Shown: piece after piece, positions 21,502-32,509 of the stretch
Numbering within the stretch: the stretch's first letter is position 1
Layout of the letters: the number at the start of each line of letters is the position of its first letter
Origin: Azorinus chamasolen
Lineage: Eukaryota > Mollusca > Bivalvia > Cardiida > Solecurtidae
Reading direction: 5' to 3'
Length of the DNA stretch: 64,000 bases
NCBI GenBank assembly: GCA_963576725.1
Contig: OY755252.1
Location: forward strand, 42,859,552-42,923,551
Notes under the pieces: generated by a model
Told to the model about the DNA's origin: nothing
Databases searched by the model: none
The model's input: only the letters and a program-made list of their open reading frames with translations
Position numbers and translations under genes: made by a program

Positions 21502-21714
21502 TTAACTGTTTCGCTCTCAGTGTAGCATCTGTGATAACCTAGCCAAACAGTTTGGATCCAGATGAGACAATGAGTAATAAGGCGTCTCATCAGAATCCAA
21601 ACTGTTTGGTGCTATACTAATTGGTTTGCTGAAATAAAAGGAAGAACGTAAAATATATAAATGGAACAGACGACACAATGTGCAGACGATAGTAGTTGGC
21701 AACGAAAGAGTTAA
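21502..21714 (+). repeat. MITE family D copy 1
   Basis: TTAACTGTTTCGCTCTCAG ... TTGGCAACGAAAGAGTTAA, with internal gtttggatccagatgagac / gtctcatcagaatccaaac hairpin whose apex is mutated. Confidence 0.85.
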
Positions 21715-21789
21715 AGGACATGGTATCTTATGGAGACATAAAATCTCAAAGGCGTCGTTTTGATGTCTCTGAGTAGAGTTTGCATTCAT

Positions 21790-22680
21790 ATTATAAATAT
21801 GTTTTCATTTTTGAAGTGTCGGTTTATGGCCAATATTCGTATAAAAACGTTATCATCATTTTTTATTTTAATGTCCTTGGTTAAGATACGTTTGAAAATG
21901 TTTTCATTTTTGTTATTGTCGGTTCTTTATCAAGACTTTGATGAAAACGTTGTCATCATTTGTAATTTTCCGTTTTTGGTTTTTGGCTGAGATTCTTATG
22001 AAAAAGCTTTGATAATTTGTTATTTCTGTTTTTGACCAATATGTTTATGAAAGCGTTTTCAATATTTGTTATTTTCGGTTTTTGACCAACGTGTTATGAA
22101 ACCGTTTTCAATATTTGTTATTTTCGGTCTTTGACCAATGTGTTTATGGAAACGTTTTCAATATTTGTTATTTTCGGTTTTTTACCAATGTGTTTATTAA
22201 AACGTTTCAATATTTGTTATTTTCGGTTTTTGACAAACGTGTTTATGAAAACGTTTTCAATATTTGTTATTTTCGGTTTTTGGCTAATGTGTTTATGAAA
22301 ACATTTTCAATATGTGTTATTTTCGGGTTTTGGCCAATGTGTTTATGAAAACGGTTTCAAGATTTGTTATTTTCGGTCCTGGTCAAGATTCTTATGTTTT
22401 CATTATTTGCATTTTTGGGTTGTCATTACGATTCTTTTATTTAACGTCTTGTTCTTTTCGGATGTAATAAAAACACTTATTTTTTTGCATTTATTGGTTA
22501 TTTTCGGCTTTTACAAGATTCTTATGAAAATGTGTCTTGGCCAATAATGGTAGTTTGGCCATTTCTTTTTTCATGTCATTGCCCTTGATTCGTATGAAGA
22601 CATTTTCCTTATTTGTTATTTTCAGTTAGTATCCAATATTCTTATGACAGCGTTTTCACCATGTGTTATTTTCGTAATAG
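21790..22680 (+). repeat. Minisatellite, period about 50 bp
   Basis: The string gttattttcggt recurs at 22069, 22118, 22168, 22216, 22266, 22316 and 22366 (spacing 48-50), between copies of gtttatgaaaacgttttca. Edges are diverged. A 50-bp unit shifts frame at each repeat, so the Phe/Tyr-rich open frames over it are not genes. Confidence 0.9.
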
Positions 22681-22923
22681 TACGACAGTTTTAATAATTA
22701 ATTTTAATTCCATGGTCTCTGAATATTTCAAGAAAATTAGCCATGAATTGTCGTGTAATCATAAATACTCCCAACTACCTACCGTGCCACCAGTGTATAA
22801 CTTATTTTTATCAGTGACTACATACGATAATCAATGTCTGACGGTCGCACAACCATTAATGGTTACTTTTCGATAATCCCTAATCTGGTGTTAATACCTA
22901 ATTATAATTTATCATTGACAGTC

Positions 22924-23154
22924 TTAACCCATTAACCCACATGCTACTTTAGACATTGCCTCTTTGAATAAATCTACCGAAAATGAGCATTTACTAGCAA
23001 AAAGATTCATTTTAAAATTGAGTAGTGTTGAAACCATTGTGGTAAATAGAGCATTTTGCGCTCCTATGGTGCAAATACTATTTTTATCACAATGGTTTCC
23101 AAATGTGACTTTTATAGAGGCGTCCAAAGGCGTCAATATGAGGGAATGTGTTAA
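22924..23154 (-). repeat. MITE family A copy 5, reverse orientation
   Basis: TTAACCCATTAACCCACATG at left, gtcaatatgagggaatgtgttaa at right; the tcggtagattta half lies at the left, so it is inverted relative to copies 1-4. Confidence 0.85.
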
Positions 23155-23294
23155 TAGGCCCCTGGTAACTGTGCGACTAGTCCGGGATTCATTGAACGTC
23201 GATCATTTTAGTCTATGGTAATGGATAACAAATTTGTATGGTATCCCTTGTAGTTGGGCAACGGTTGAAGATAATTGTCAACTGCCAGGCGACT

Positions 23295-23498
23295 CACTAA
23301 CCATTTACTCCATGAATATTCATGTAAGAAATGATGGCATCGTGAATATTAATTAGATTCATTTTCAATGGCATATTAACACATGTTTTATTTTAGTATA
23401 TAAGCAAACAGAGCAGACCTTGATCAGATGGCTCCTACAGGAGGTCCACTCTGTTTGCAAGTGCGTAGAAATACGTATTCGTGGAGGAAAGGGATAAA
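23295..23498 (+). repeat. MITE family B copy 5
   Basis: CTAACCATTTACTCCATGAA ... GTGGAGGAAAGGGATAA. Hairpin gaccttgatcagatggctcc has a shortened right arm. Confidence 0.8.
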
Positions 23499-23689
23499 CA
23501 TAATTGGTGTACGAAACTTACTATTGTGAGAATACAAATGACCACTTAAGGATACATTTACTTAGTCGCCGCAAGGTTTTGTTTGGCGATGAACACATGT
23601 CACTGATGTCGGTAGTGATCAAGGCCTTACCAATATTTAAATTATAGGCCAAAATCAGAAATATTAGTCTTGTCAAATAAAGTAAACCC

Positions 23690-23805
23690 CCCTATACCGG
23701 ACGTTCATATTAACATCAAAGCTGGCCTCTCAGACAGGTGGCAGCTTAAGGCAAGGTGAAAGACATGCAGATAGCATCAAAACATTAAGCAGCCTAAAAC
23801 GAGCT
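23690..23805 (+). repeat. Family E fragment
   Basis: agacaggtggcagcttaagg and gtgaaagacatgcagatagc match the left half of family E; termini lost. Confidence 0.6.
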
Positions 23806-23882
23806 TAAATCTTCTTTACTAATGTTCCTGTTTAAATGGGGTTTCCTGTGCATAACATATCAGTTAGATATTCAAACTTTGT

Positions 23883-24272
23883 CCTAACCCTTTACTACAT
23901 GAATATTCATGTACGAAAAAATATATGTATGAATACTAATTAGCTAGGTATTTATAACGTCATACGAACAATAAAGGTGTTTAGATCTAATAAAATATGT
24001 GGACTCAAATATGTGCAATTAGCTAGGTATTTATAACGTCATACGAACAATAAAGGTGTTTAGATCTAATAAAATATGTGACTCAAATCTGTGCAATTAG
24101 CTAGGTATTTATAACGTCATACGAACAATAAAGGTGTTTAGATAAAACTTATGTTGACTCAAATCTGTGTAATTCCATACGCATACAGCGCAGACCATAC
24201 ATGAGCCCTCTGATCCGAGTCTACTATGTTTGCAAGGGCAGTAAAAGGCATGTATAAGGAGTAAATGGTTTA
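23883..24272 (+). repeat. MITE family B copy 6 with an internal triplication
   Basis: Ends CTAACCCTTTACTACATGAA and GTATAAGGAGTAAATGGTT. Between about 23936 and 24135 the segment attagctaggtatttataac ... aaggtgtttagatc is present three times in tandem (period about 78), nearly identical between units. Confidence 0.85.
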
Positions 24273-24400
24273 TACGGATGTTTCGAGCCAAACAGGGTCC
24301 AGTATGAGTTTCCAAGTGTATATTTTTTATTACCTTACCTGAAACATGCGTCTATAATCGATATTATAAAACATTTGATTAGGCATGTATGTCCCCAGAA

Positions 24401-24615
24401 TTAACCCTTTCGCTGCCAATGCCGGATCTGTGATTACCTATGCAAACAGGTTGGATCCAGATGAGACGCCGAGTAACTCGGCGTCTCATCAGAATCCAAA
24501 CTGTTTGTTACTCTTACTATGTTTTTGAAACAAAAATGAAGAAAATCAAAAGAATGAAAATTTGTAACAGACGACAAAGTTAGCAGACGACAGAGTTTGG
24601 CAGCGAAAGGGTTAA
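24401..24615 (+). repeat. MITE family D copy 2 (complete)
   Basis: TTAA-CCCTTTCGCTGCCAA ... TTGGCAGCGAAAGGG-TTAA, 19-bp perfect inverted ends including TTAA, around the hairpin ggatccagatgagacgccga / tcggcgtctcatcagaatcc. Best family D reference; the ends resemble piggyBac termini. Confidence 0.93.
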
Positions 24616-24848
24616 AATCTAAGTTTAAGCAATTTATATTAGATCTTGACTCCTTAGATACCGAATACCCATTTCCAATCTCCATACCAAAAATCAACAA
24701 ATTGAGTAATTGTAACTAGCATTTAATATTGATTCCTTATATTCAAAATATATATCTAACATGCTAAAGATTCGAAAATTAACAGACATCAGTTTTACAC
24801 ACTCATAGTTCCAGATAAGATCCGTAAATTTAAACATTTTTAAGAATA

Positions 24849-24968
24849 CTTCATTATTTCTGCACCAAACCCTATGTTGTGACCACTCTTGAGAATCGAC
24901 ATTCGTATCGAAGAGACGATTCTCAAGAGTGGTCACAACATAGAATTTGGCCGAGAAATGACGATTTT
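24849..24968. repeat. Family H palindrome, copy 2
   Basis: Arms ccctatgttgtgaccactct and its complement around an inner gattctcaagagtgg hairpin; outer gcaccaa / ttggcc pair partly. Confidence 0.85.
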
Positions 24969-25133
24969 AGTGTTTGGGTTTGCGTCTTTATCTCTGTAGC
25001 CCTTTTAACACAGGTCAGTTATTCATTATATACATGTATGTAGTACATGTAAACCCTTTTACACTGTGCAAAATAATATCGACTCGAAATTAGATCTGTA
25101 CAATTTTGACTACTCGCGTTTCGATCAAGTGTG

Positions 25134-25361
25134 TAACCCATTACCTCATATGCTATTTTTAGATACAACCTCTTTGAATAAATCTACCGAAAAGGAGCAT
25201 TAACTAGAAAAAACGAAAATTTTAGGATTTTGTAATTTGAAACTATTGTGATAAATAGAGCATTTGCTCGTATAGGAGCAAATGTTCTATTTATCACTAT
25301 GGTTTCACAAAGTGACTTTTGCAGAGTCGTCAAAAGTCGTCAATATCAGGAAATGGGTTAA
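25134..25361 (-). repeat. MITE family A copy 6, reverse orientation
   Basis: TAACCCATTACCTCATATGC ... GTCAATATCAGGAAATGGGTTAA with hairpin apex tgctcgtataggagca. Confidence 0.85.
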
Positions 25362-25376
25362 TTAAATTAAGAAACT

Positions 25377-25446
25377 ATTGACCACAAGTCATGGTACAAT
25401 ATTGACCACAAGTCATGGTACAATATTGACCACAAGTCATGGTACA
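25377..25446 (+). repeat. Short tandem repeat, three 24-bp units
   Basis: attgaccacaagtcatggta begins at 25377, 25401 and 25425, identical in all three. Confidence 0.95.
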
Positions 25447-25535
25447 AGCGTTTGAGAAAGTATAGACCACATCTGTAAACAATTGAGATACTGGCCCAAG
25501 TGCTTTGAGATACTGCACCGAACAGAGACTTATTC

Positions 25536-25773
25536 TTAACCCTTCTCTTGCTGAATTTTAAAATACATTTCTCCTTCTTTACCCATGCCCTGTTGTATCT
25601 TCACTGTGTACATGTATATCGCTGTGCAATCACTGCTGTGGAGGGCACTGGTTGCACAATCAACTTGTAAATAGTGCAGACCCTGATGAGACAGCTCCTG
25701 CAGGAGCTGTCTCATCTGGGTCTTCGCTATTTACAGGTAGGTATATTGACGTGAATATCAAGCGAAGGGTTAA
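25536..25773 (+). repeat. MITE family J copy 1 (complete)
   Basis: TTAACCCTTCTCTTGCTGAA ... TATCAAGCGAAGGGTTAA. Hairpin gatgagacagctcctgcagg / agctgtctcatctgggtc. The second copy, at 39979-40181, is in the opposite orientation. Confidence 0.88.
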
Positions 25774-25782
25774 AGAACTCTG

Positions 25783-26090
25783 TGAACCCTTTCCCTGGTC
25801 TATGTCTATTTCAAATTTCAATACCTACTGAGAGTTCATCGGCAAAATACGTATAATGAAATATGGAAAGTGGAACATTGTAGCCATTTTAGACAGTAAT
25901 GAAACCGATATTATTAGTTACACGGTTATTTGGCAGGGTGTATGGGCTGGTATGACCGGGTTAGACCACGTATTTCCTGAGGCGTTATTTGGCAGGGTGT
26001 ATGGGCTGGTATGACCGGGTTAGATCCCGTATTTCCTGAGGCGTGCCAAATAATCGTGTAACGAATTTATTACCAGTCAGAGATCCGATT
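25783..26090 (+). repeat. MITE family F copy 3, interrupted and truncated
   Basis: tgaaccctttccctggtcta start and the conserved gaacattgtagccattttag block; broken at 25917 by a small inverted-repeat element, after which little family F sequence remains. Confidence 0.65.
25917..26062. repeat. Small inverted-repeat element with internal 59-bp duplication
   Basis: GTTACACGGTTATTTGGCA at left and TGCCAAATAATCGTGTAAC at right form 19-bp inverted ends. Inside, the 59-bp unit starting gttatttggcagggtgtatg occurs at 25925 and 25984 with two differences. Flanks show no clear target duplication. Confidence 0.8.
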
Positions 26091-26244
26091 TACTGAATTA
26101 AGAAACGAAATACCCTTATTTTTGCTGACATTAGATATCTAATTATATGACGACATGACAAGGAAAACATGACGTCATCACAGAGCAAATATGACGTCGT
26201 CTCAGAGCAATTTCGAAAGAGGAATGTAAACATTTTAAAATAGT

Positions 26245-26768
26245 TAACTATCCTCATTTGGATGGGGATGTTCCCCGTGCTACATGTTACGGTGTATACA
26301 TTTCTCAGCTTATTCATTTTGCTAGAGCTTGTTCCTCTGTTGATGATTTTAACAATCGTAACCTTATTATCACTGAAAAACTACTAAAACCGGGCTACAG
26401 ATATGACAAACTTCGTAAAAGATTTTCAAAATTTTACCACCGTAATGTTCTACTCATCAGCAAATACAATTGTAATTTACGTACTTTTCTAAAGTTAGGT
26501 ATTTCACATCCGGAGTTTTACGGTGATGGCATTTACAAACTTCGAATAATTATTGGACACATTTTCTGATACTTTGTTTGTCAAACATATAAAGAAATTC
26601 ATTAAAAAGGGATATGACCCCTCTATATTGCAGCACACTACATGCTTGGTGGTCGACCCCTTTACAGTTTGGTCATTATGCTTTCCTCTTTGCTTGTGCG
26701 ACGACGGAAAAGGCTTAATACTCTATGAAGATTCCCTCTTAAACCCGTTTACGGAGGGAGGAAATTAG
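26245..26768 (+). pseudogene. PLE reverse transcriptase C-terminal fragment, subfamily 2
   Basis: Plus-strand RT tail beginning at HLDGDVPRAT, then GVYISQLIHFARACSSVDDF, NRNLIITEKLLKPGYRYDKL, FYGDGIYKLR, and LQHTTCLVVDPFT. A 2-bp loss near 26565 and an extra base near 26670 shift the frame; with them the end aligns with the other copies (LFAC followed by a few residues and a stop). The catalytic motifs are missing. The terminal repeat follows at 27100. Confidence 0.85.
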
Positions 26769-27099
26769 ATATTTGTATTTTGCCAATTCTGTCGTACCCC
26801 AAATGACTTCTCCACATCTGCTCTGACCTCTGAATAGTCATCGAGTACATGTCTACGATTTCAAGTTATTCTTTTTCAAACAAATCAGTTATGCATGTTT
26901 AATATCCACTAGTATTTGTATCTTCTTGCGATTCATTTTTTATAAAATGTCGGTGTAGAAGTGTTTCATATAGTTTTCCCGTACTTTTAAATTATGACGT
27001 CATTTAAATGATGACGTCGCTTGTTCACCTCTAACGTTTATTTTCAAATCATTTCATTTTAGACATCGTTATGCATGTTGTGGAGTTGTCAGGAGGGGG
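26769..27099 (+). mobile_element. PLE 3' untranslated region, subfamily 2
   Basis: Lies between the RT fragment and its terminal repeat. Not similar at a glance to the subfamily 1 region; assigned by position. Confidence 0.55.
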
Positions 27100-27395
27100 A
27101 ATGTTATTTACATTTTGACTTTGGTGAAAGTGGGATAAGGACGAGGTTGGGTACCCGTAAACCAGGTTTAAAGTCCCCCAGTAGCTTATTTTGGTTACTG
27201 GCCGTTCCAAGGCAGTACTCCTGCTTTCAGCCTATGGCCAATTTTGTTGTTTAATATGCGTAATGTTTAATGTTTTTCGTCTTGATATGCGTCCTGTTAT
27301 GTTTTGTCTTGTGCCTTTACCGTTTCTTGTTTGATGGTGTTTGGTGCGGTGTCATTTCGTGTGTGGCTCTCCCTGTTTAATTATTTTTCCATATT
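27100..27395 (+). mobile_element. PLE terminal repeat, subfamily 2
   Basis: gacgaggttgggtacccgta, aaccaggtttaaagtccccc, cagtagc/ggttactgg hairpin, gccgttccaaggcagtactc, then a distinct T-rich tail to gtgtgtggctctccctg. Shares the paired framework of subfamilies 1 and 3 but with different bases in the pairs. Confidence 0.8.
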
Positions 27396-27699
27396 TGAGT
27401 TTAAACGGTTACACGTTGTACTGAGAAGTTGATAGTGTCATATTGAAGAACGTATGAGGAACAGTTTTGTACGTTTATTATCGATTATTTGGTCGTATTC
27501 CATCCAGAATTATTGGAGTAAGGACGATATGAAATTTCGAATCGACGCTAAAAACAAAACGAATGACGTCACGCGTCAAATTTGAATTCTGTATTCTCCA
27601 TGGAAGCCGCTGAATACGGTTCTGTACACCCCGGCAGTTTTTGGCAAACTGACCAATCAAATTCCAAGGATTTACTCTGACTGGTAATAAATAAACTTC

Positions 27700-27825
27700 C
27701 ACTGGCAAACAGAGCAGACCCTGCTCAGACGGATCCAATTGAAACCGTCTGATCTGGATCTACTCTGTTGCATATGCGTCAAACACGTTTATATGAAAGA
27801 AAAATGAAGGAAAGGGCTACATCTT
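27700..27825 (+). repeat. Family B/F hairpin fragment
   Basis: caaacagagcagaccctgct / gatctggatctactctgttg hairpin and a right end aaggaaagggcta; left terminus missing. Confidence 0.6.
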
Positions 27826-27889
27826 ATTCCGCTTTGAAAAAAATGAGGTTTGGTCAAATTTGGATCTAGTGTAAGATTTTATTAAGCTG

Positions 27890-28445
27890 TGAGAAACTAT
27901 TGATCAAGTGTCAATGAGACGCCGAGTTACTCGGCATCTCACCTTTGATTCAAGTTATTTGCAAATGGGACTGATGTCGCGACTAGCGGGAAAAGGATAA
28001 AACAAACCCAGTTAACGATCGAGAGCAGCATAACGCCATTGAAGCTATTATGAGATAAAATGATGATGAGGTAGTCTCCCCTCGCTTCGACGGATGAGTA
28101 TGCAAACAGTTAGCTGGTATGCCCCCCTCGTGTGGGAGTGGAGTTCTATTTGCGATACACACCATCTCCCGCATATGCTGCATGAGAATGCACCATCATG
28201 TGTGATGCCTGTCTTTCTCTTTTCATCTGGATTTTAGACGTTCTGTTGGCCTCAAAGGTCTTGACTCGAAGGAGATACAACAAGGTGGCTATAATAAACC
28301 CTTAGAGTGCTGATGGTTATCTGCTTACTGTCGATTCTTTAAATCTTGAGAAATTATTTACAAAGTTTCAAACTGATGAATTCTGACTGGATGTCGAGTA
28401 ACTCGGCGTCTCGTCTGGATCAAAGTTGTTTGCAAGTACCTGCCA
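27890..28445 (+). repeat. Two solo family D hairpins with spacer
   Basis: Palindromic cores gagacgccgagttactcggc (27914) and gatgtcgagtaactcggcgtc (28389) are each preceded by the recurring tattgatcaagtgtca-type leader. The bases between them hold no recognised feature. Confidence 0.6.
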
Positions 28446-28679
28446 GGTCGCCATTGACAGGCAAAGGGTTCTTGTAATTGGCATGGAAATAAACAATAAT
28501 GCAAGAAACAAGGAATGTTCTTTAGATTGTGCATTATTCCATATAATTCAATAATCACATGATGTCTTTTGAATTTGTCCCATAAAAGCAATTTTAACCT
28601 TTAGCCCGCTGATCATTCTAATTTTTGCACAAGCTGCATTTTCAAAAGTCAAGCTCAATCAATTGTTTTCCAAATTCCA

Positions 28680-28760
28680 ATCAATATGTCAAGCAGTCTG
28701 GATTCTGATGAGATGTCGAGTTACTGAACATCTCGTCTTGATCCAGACCGTTAATCACGA
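28680..28760 (+). repeat. Solo family D hairpin
   Basis: cagtctggattctgatgaga / tctcgtcttgatccagacc arms. Confidence 0.6.
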
Positions 28761-29620
28761 ATCAGTCCGTAGCTGGCTAAAGGCTGATATTCGAATTTAA
28801 AACAATGAACTAGGTATTGTTCTAAACCTGATTCAGTGTTTTTACCAAACCGGACAGACGTTCTTTTACGAGTTTTTAACTCTTATAGACGCTTTTAAAC
28901 AGCCCGGAGACACTAACAGCGGGATCAAAGAACACTAGTAAGAGCTAATTACGGAGTAGTTTAGTACAAAGACATATGAAATAAGACGAGACACAGCAGA
29001 AATACAGGAAGCTCGTGTCTGTCATCGGCAGATTCTGCCGCCAAGACACACCCCAGAGATGACAAACTTACTATTCATATTTGCAAAAAGTTTGGATCCA
29101 GATTAGACACCGAATGTGGTACATTGCTTACGTGTTTAAAACGAATGGAAGAAAGTCTGCTGCGAAATCTTTGTCAGAACATATTTTCCATTAACAAAAT
29201 AGTTTGCTCTGCAGGCGAAAGGTTAAAGAAAATGAAATGTACACTAGACTATCTAAACCAATGGCCATAAAGGGGAGGTCAATTCTTAGGTATTAAAACC
29301 TTTACACCATGTTCATCATGACACATTAACACACAGGTTTTTGTCATTTCAGAAACTGTAGAACAAAATATATATTATTCTAAAACCAGAGCAGACCCTT
29401 GACCAGTGAAAGTAAACCATGGACAATGTGTAATTAAATTTGAATTTAGACTTATAGATACGCAAATTCTGAAAGAAGGGGGTCATTCGAACGCAAAAGC
29501 AGCAATTCGAAAAGAGAAAACATGCAGACGTGGTTTGATTGAGTACGTTTATGAGCAGTATTAAACGTGCACCGCTACTCATGTAGACATAAAACGATAT
29601 CAACCATCATTTGCACTTTG
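28761..29620. other. Gene-free spacer with degraded family D and B pieces
   Basis: A half family D arm is visible at 29085-29115 and a decayed family B end near 29300-29400. No coding evidence. Confidence 0.4.
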
Positions 29621-29803
29621 ATAACGCCTTCTCTACCAACGGCACGTCTGTGATTACCGATGCAAACAATTTGGACCAGATGAGACGCTGAATAACTTGG
29701 CGTCTCATCTAGATCAAAACGGTTGTTATTTTTTTTTGAAATTGAAGGAAAGTAAAAGATGAGAATTGTAGCAGACGACATAATGTGGCAGCGAAAGAGT
29801 TAA
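29621..29803 (+). repeat. MITE family D copy 3
   Basis: Left end degenerate (ataacgccttctctaccaac), right end TGGCAGCGAAAGAGTTAA; hairpin ttggaccagatgagacgctg / ttggcgtctcatctagatca. Confidence 0.75.
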
Positions 29804-30575
29804 GAGTATAAACACACGCAGCAAGTTGCGAAAATAACATACATATCACAGGTAGCTCTTGTAAATATGAAATACTTTCTGTCAAACAGTGACAGATGAT
29901 TGCAGATTGGATATTTACAAGGGTATATATTTACGCTTGCATTTTGGATACACATATGATAATATAGAGAAGACCGCGTACTGTAAAGTGATAGTTTCAT
30001 CTAGCCTTCTAGCTGGCGGCGGTTCTATCCTGATGTTCTCCTGCGTACGGAGCAGTGCAATTTGATCCGTGAACGTCAAACTTTCTCCACCTGTAGTTAG
30101 CTGGGCGTCGCGGTATGACTGAAATACTGCCAAAGCGACGTAAATCCCCACTACAAACAAACAAATTAAATCTAACGATGCAGATTGGTCAAACTGAACT
30201 CATATGCAATCTGGCCAATCATTAACATTTAATAAGCTCCGAAAGTAGGAGATCCTTCGAAAGCACAGGCGTCACACGGGTAGTCGTTGAGATGCTTATA
30301 ATTATTATTTTTAGCTTTCAATAAGTTTAGTTGAGATTTGGTTCTATGGCACTGCCAATATAATGTCGGTGTGGAACTGGCAGGCAACAGTTCAAGGAAG
30401 ACCGTGTGTGTATGTGTGAGCGCGCATTTTATTTGTGTTTCTCTTGTTGTTGTGCACTTCCGTCTATCATTCTAGATGCCCTGCCCGACTTCTAATTATA
30501 TTTCTTATATCGAAGTCCATGATGTTATTCGCCGATATATTAGTAATTATTGAGGTTGCATGTTAGTTTGGTAAC

Positions 30576-30650
30576 TACGGAAGCCTATTAGGGCCATTTT
30601 GACTTAGAACTTAGATCTTACAACTTAGATCTTAGAACTTAGAACATAGA
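30576..30650 (+). repeat. Left terminal inverted repeat of the 4.6-kb transposon
   Basis: Unique outer 20 bp followed by TTAGAACTTAGATCTTACAA-type sub-repeats. Complementary to 35115-35201. Confidence 0.9.
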
Positions 30651-30662
30651 AGACGCGGCAAA

Positions 30663-30692
30663 ATGGCTGATGATGAGGAAAGAAAGAATGAG
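30663..30692 (+). other. Possible first coding exon inside the transposon
   Basis: ATG opens MADDEERKNE directly after the TIR and ends at a good splice donor (GAG|gtaggt at 30693). It could be the first exon of the captured gene, or of a fusion transcript driven from the TIR. Inference only; no transcript evidence. Confidence 0.35.
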
Positions 30693-31059
30693 GTAGGTCA
30701 AGAGTAGACTTTATTTATAATAGATTAACAGGGACCAGCATTTAGATATGTTTACATAAATAATAAGTAGCTCTATGCTAATTAATAGTAAACCTTTAGG
30801 GCTGTATCTGATGTAGATCTACAGCATAATGCCATACTAAATATATTTCCATTTTCTCTGCGTATAATAGTTAGATCTACATGGCTGTAGGGTTGATCTC
30901 CCGTATGAATGGTCAAATCACCTGACCACTGCATATAGCTTCACTGATGGATTACTTGGTGGCCGTTGTAGACAGGTTTGACTGTATATATACAGAAAAT
31001 ATGCAAAACAATGGTCTTTTCTGCAGTCCTACAACTTTCAAATACTAGATTCAAAATTT

Positions 31060-31205
31060 GCTAAATAACCAAGAAGTGTGCTCATAGGCTGTTGTCAGAG
31101 CAAGATTAACATAGGGGGCTATTATTTTCCATCAACACATGGTCCGTCATGTCACTGTGATACTCAGGTGAGCACCTCAGAGCCCTCAGGCTCTTGTTTC
31201 AAGAT
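31060..31205 (+). repeat. Molluscan repeat terminus
   Basis: actcaggtgagcacctcagagccctcaggctcttgttt has the hairpin end typical of a widespread bivalve repeat; a related terminus closes the array at 42050. Confidence 0.5.
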
Positions 31206-31239
31206 TGATTAATTTGGTGTGACACTTATTGTTTTCAGG

Positions 31240-31914
31240 GACTGTGTCATGGAGCATGTCGTGCAGCACAAACCTGTAAAAGATACAAATTACACAAGGG
31301 CTGTATCTTGTAACTGAATACATTGATGGTAGTAACTTGGATGAAATGCTTTTTGGAGCTCAGAGCGAAGATGAGTCAAAAGTGATTAATTCAGAAGTGA
31401 AACTGTCTGTTGCAAGGAAAGTGACACATGCGGTTGCATATTTGCATAATCAGAAAACTCCAATCATACATAGGGACATTAAGCCTGAAAACGTGCTGGT
31501 TTCAAAGGACATGATGAGTGTTCGACTTTGTGATATGGGGTTAAGTAAATTGAAAACACAATTGTAACTACTTTAGCACATTCCAGTTCAATCCAACCAG
31601 GAACGCCAGCATACCAAGCACCAGAAGTATTAATCGACAAGCAGAGTGTCACTGTAAATTCAGACATTTGGAGTTTCGGGTGTACCATCTTAGAACTGAT
31701 GTGTGAAGTGCCATGCTGGAGAAGTGATACTGAAGATGATCTTGTGTACATCATTTCAAAAATGAAAGCCAAGATGCAACCAGATGCTCTACAGGACCTT
31801 ATGGTGAGAGATGATATCTCAGGAGCCTTCAAAGCAACCTTGAACCAGTCATTGAACTTTTGTCCTGCAGAAAGACCAACAGCTTTAGAGGTTTTGATGG
31901 TAATATTGCCGTGA
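31240..31914 (+). pseudogene. Captured protein kinase fragment (C-lobe), frameshifted
   Basis: After a splice-acceptor-like ttgttttcag (ending 31239) the sequence reads LCHGACRAAQTCKRYKLHKG, then (one frame on, at 31301) LYLVTEYIDGSNLDEMLFG. Then come the catalytic loop IIHRDIKPENVLV (from about 31457), CDMGLSKLKT in place of the DFG motif, the GTPAYQAPEVL substrate loop, SDIWSFGCTILELM and the RPTALEVL end motif. This is a Ser/Thr-type kinase C-lobe, closest in style to RIPK/MLK-like receptor-interacting kinases. The Gly-rich loop and lysine of the N-lobe are absent. Two 1-bp deletions (near 31300 and 31563) break it. DMG instead of DFG is tolerated in some kinases but here may be decay. The splice site shows that genomic DNA, not cDNA, was captured. 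It runs opposite to the transposase. Confidence 0.8.
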
Positions 31915-32154
31915 ATTAGCCTCTTTATGTGTAACACTTTCGAGAAACCATGGCTACAGTGACTGTTGAAGAATCACCTTGATAAGGATGTATTGATGAC
32001 AATGTAGGTTTCTGTTTCCAAAAATGACAGAAATGCAGAGCAATAGTACACACAATATGACTGTATAACAACCTGAATTGCCATTATGTCTTGTGCTATG
32101 GATGTGTTGACATGACTAGACATTGATTCAACTTTATGTTCTAAGTCATAAGTT

Positions 32155-32350
32155 TTAACCCTTTCCCAGATAAATACTTATTTGTTTTACAGTTTTGCCT
32201 CATCAGGGTCTACTCTGTTTGCCTAAGTGGATATTAAGACCAGACTTTTCTCTACAGGTGACAACAATGAAAAACTTATTTGATAAATTGATATAGAAAA
32301 TATAGCAGTAGGCGGAGTTGTGTGAAAATTTAAAACGGGGTAAGGGTTAA
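32155..32350 (+). repeat. TTAA-flanked MITE inserted inside the transposon
   Basis: TTAACCCTTTCCCAGATAAA ... GGGGTAAGGGTTAA. It sits within the ctaagt-repeat of the transposon (ttctaagtcataagtt on the left, gtcaatagttataaggtc on the right), so it is younger than the transposon. Only one arm of a catcagggtctactctgttt hairpin remains. Confidence 0.75.
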
Positions 32351-32357
32351 GTCAATA

Positions 32358-32506
32358 GTTATAAGGTCTAATTTCTAAGGCCTAAGTTCTAAGGTCTAAG
32401 TTCTAAGGCCTAAGTTCTAAGATCTAAGTTTTAAGTTCTAAGTTCTAAGGTCTAAGTTCTAAGGCCTAAGTTCTAAGGTCTAAGTTCTAAGGTCTAAGTT
32501 ATAAGT
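32358..32506 (+). repeat. Internal array of the transposon's TIR sub-repeat
   Basis: About ten units of ttctaaggtctaag / ttctaaggcctaag in tandem, the same motif that makes up the inner part of both TIRs. Confidence 0.9.
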
Positions 32507-32509
32507 GAT

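Noticed and set aside
22115..22547. Phe/Tyr/Cys-rich open frames resembling a membrane protein
   Set aside because: Product of the 50-bp minisatellite; a 50-bp unit cannot keep frame, and there is no start context or conservation.
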